In this document: positions 63,496-64,000 of the stretch, piece after piece
Numbering within the stretch: position 1 is the stretch's first letter
How the letters are laid out: every line of letters begins with the position of its first letter
From: Novosphingobium sediminis
Lineage (GTDB): Bacteria > Pseudomonadota > Alphaproteobacteria > Sphingomonadales > Sphingomonadaceae
Length of the DNA: 64,000 bases
Direction: 5' to 3'
NCBI RefSeq assembly: GCF_007991615.1
Contig: NZ_BJYR01000010.1
Location: 62,001-126,000 of the forward strand
The notes under the pieces: model-generated
The model's database searches: none
What the model was told of the DNA's origin: nothing
Seen by the model: only the letters and a program-made list of their open reading frames with translations
Made by a program: the position numbers and the translations under genes

Positions 63496-64000
63496 TCAGG
63501 CGGTGCGGAACCCGTGCGTGATCGGATAGCGCCGGTCGCGTCCGAAGTTGCGCATGCCCAGCTTGACCCCCGGTGGGGCCTGCCGCCGCTTGTATTCCGC
63601 CACGTTGAGCAGCCGCTCGATCCGCGCGACGGTGGCATGGTCGAAGCCTTCGGCGACCAGCTGGTCGACGCTCTTCTCGTGCTCCACCAGCCCGAGCAGG
63701 ATGCTGTCGAGCACCGCGTAATCGGGCAGCGAGTCCGAATCCTTCTGGTCCGGGCGCAGCTCTGCGCTCGGCGGCTTGGTGATGATCCGCTCCGGCATCA
63801 CCATGCCTTCCGGTCCCAGCCCGATCTTCGGCCGCGCCGCATTGCGCCAGCGCGAGATCGCGAAAACGGTCGTCTTGTAGGCGTCCTTCAGCGGGTTGTA
63901 GCCGCCGTTCATGTCGCCATAGATCGTCGCGTAGCCCACGCTCATCTCGCTCTTGTTCCCGGTCGTCACCAGCATCGGCCCGAACTTGTTGGAAAGCGCC
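63496..64000 (-). CDS. nadE: Glutamine-dependent NAD+ synthetase, C-terminal part (runs off the right edge)
   Basis: The last 168 residues are inside the window; the N-terminus lies beyond the right edge. The frame continues through the edge as ALSNKFGPMLVTTGNKSEMS, then GYATIYGDMNGGYNPLKD, the SGGxDS-downstream region of the NAD synthetase domain, and ends with YKRRQAPPGVKLGMRNFGRD and the HGFRTA tail. The enzyme makes NAD+ from deamido-NAD+ with glutamine ammonia. Confidence 0.93.
   Translation of the reverse strand, partial: ALSNKFGPMLVTTGNKSEMSVGYATIYGDMNGGYNPLKDAYKTTVFAISRWRNAARPKIGLGPEGMVMPERIITKPPSAELRPDQKDSDSLPDYAVLDSILLGLVEHEKSVDQLVAEGFDHATVARIERLLNVAEYKRRQAPPGVKLGMRNFGRDRRYPITHGFRTA

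Overview
The window is GC-rich bacterial chromosome, densely coded on both strands. Gene content points to an alphaproteobacterium of the Sphingomonadales, most like Novosphingobium: an RcGTA-type gene transfer agent cluster ending in a DUF2793 gene, DUF3576, DUF455, DUF6127-like and DUF4019 proteins, a wecB-wecC pair, a P450/acyl-CoA ligase pair, and the hairpin-rich intergenic repeats common in sphingomonads. The assignment rests on recognised families, not on a search. No rRNA, tRNA, CRISPR array, IS element or phage integrase was seen.

Layout. 0-5.2 kb: lptE (partial), leuS, a DUF3576 lipoprotein, an outer-membrane-type protein and phbB. 5.2-10.3 kb: a membrane-tethered LuxR-type regulator divergent from a small RHH protein, a glycine-zipper protein, chrA-murA, and galU. 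10.3-18.3 kb (minus strand): P450 and acyl-CoA synthetase, an M23 envelope peptidase, DUF455, bcp and glnE. 18.4-25 kb (plus): M28 peptidase, agmatine deiminase, wecB-wecC and a lipoprotein. 25-26.8 kb (minus): sterol desaturase-family hydroxylase with two small companions. 27.1-34 kb (plus): an RGG-rich double cold-shock protein, argD-argF-hslO, a DUF3617-like protein, queC and an MFS transporter. 34-35.2 kb: an OmpA-family protein.

35.4-49.7 kb, all minus strand, is an intact gene transfer agent-like cluster. In transcription order: small terminase, large terminase, portal, DUF6127-like membrane protein, prohead protease, capsid, connector, a 49-residue ORF, DUF3168, tail tube, two tail chaperones, a short tape measure, a long TIM-like/DUF2460 fusion, DUF2163, NlpC/P60, a shortened gp15 and DUF2793. 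Most junctions are ATGA or GTGA overlaps. Three features stand out. The DUF2460 domain has its own internal start behind a perfect Shine-Dalgarno. The TIM-like domain that RcGTA carries in gp15 seems to sit at the front of the gp12 gene instead. The gp7 slot holds only a 49-residue ORF.

49.9-64 kb: a YqaA-like membrane protein, apt, the cytochrome bc1 operon petABC with a Fur-like palindrome upstream, lgt-midA, a second acyl-CoA synthetase, glnD-yqgE, gltX, a small protein behind two Fur-like palindromes, and the C-terminal part of nadE. glnE and glnD lie in the same window, so both enzymes that covalently control nitrogen assimilation are present.
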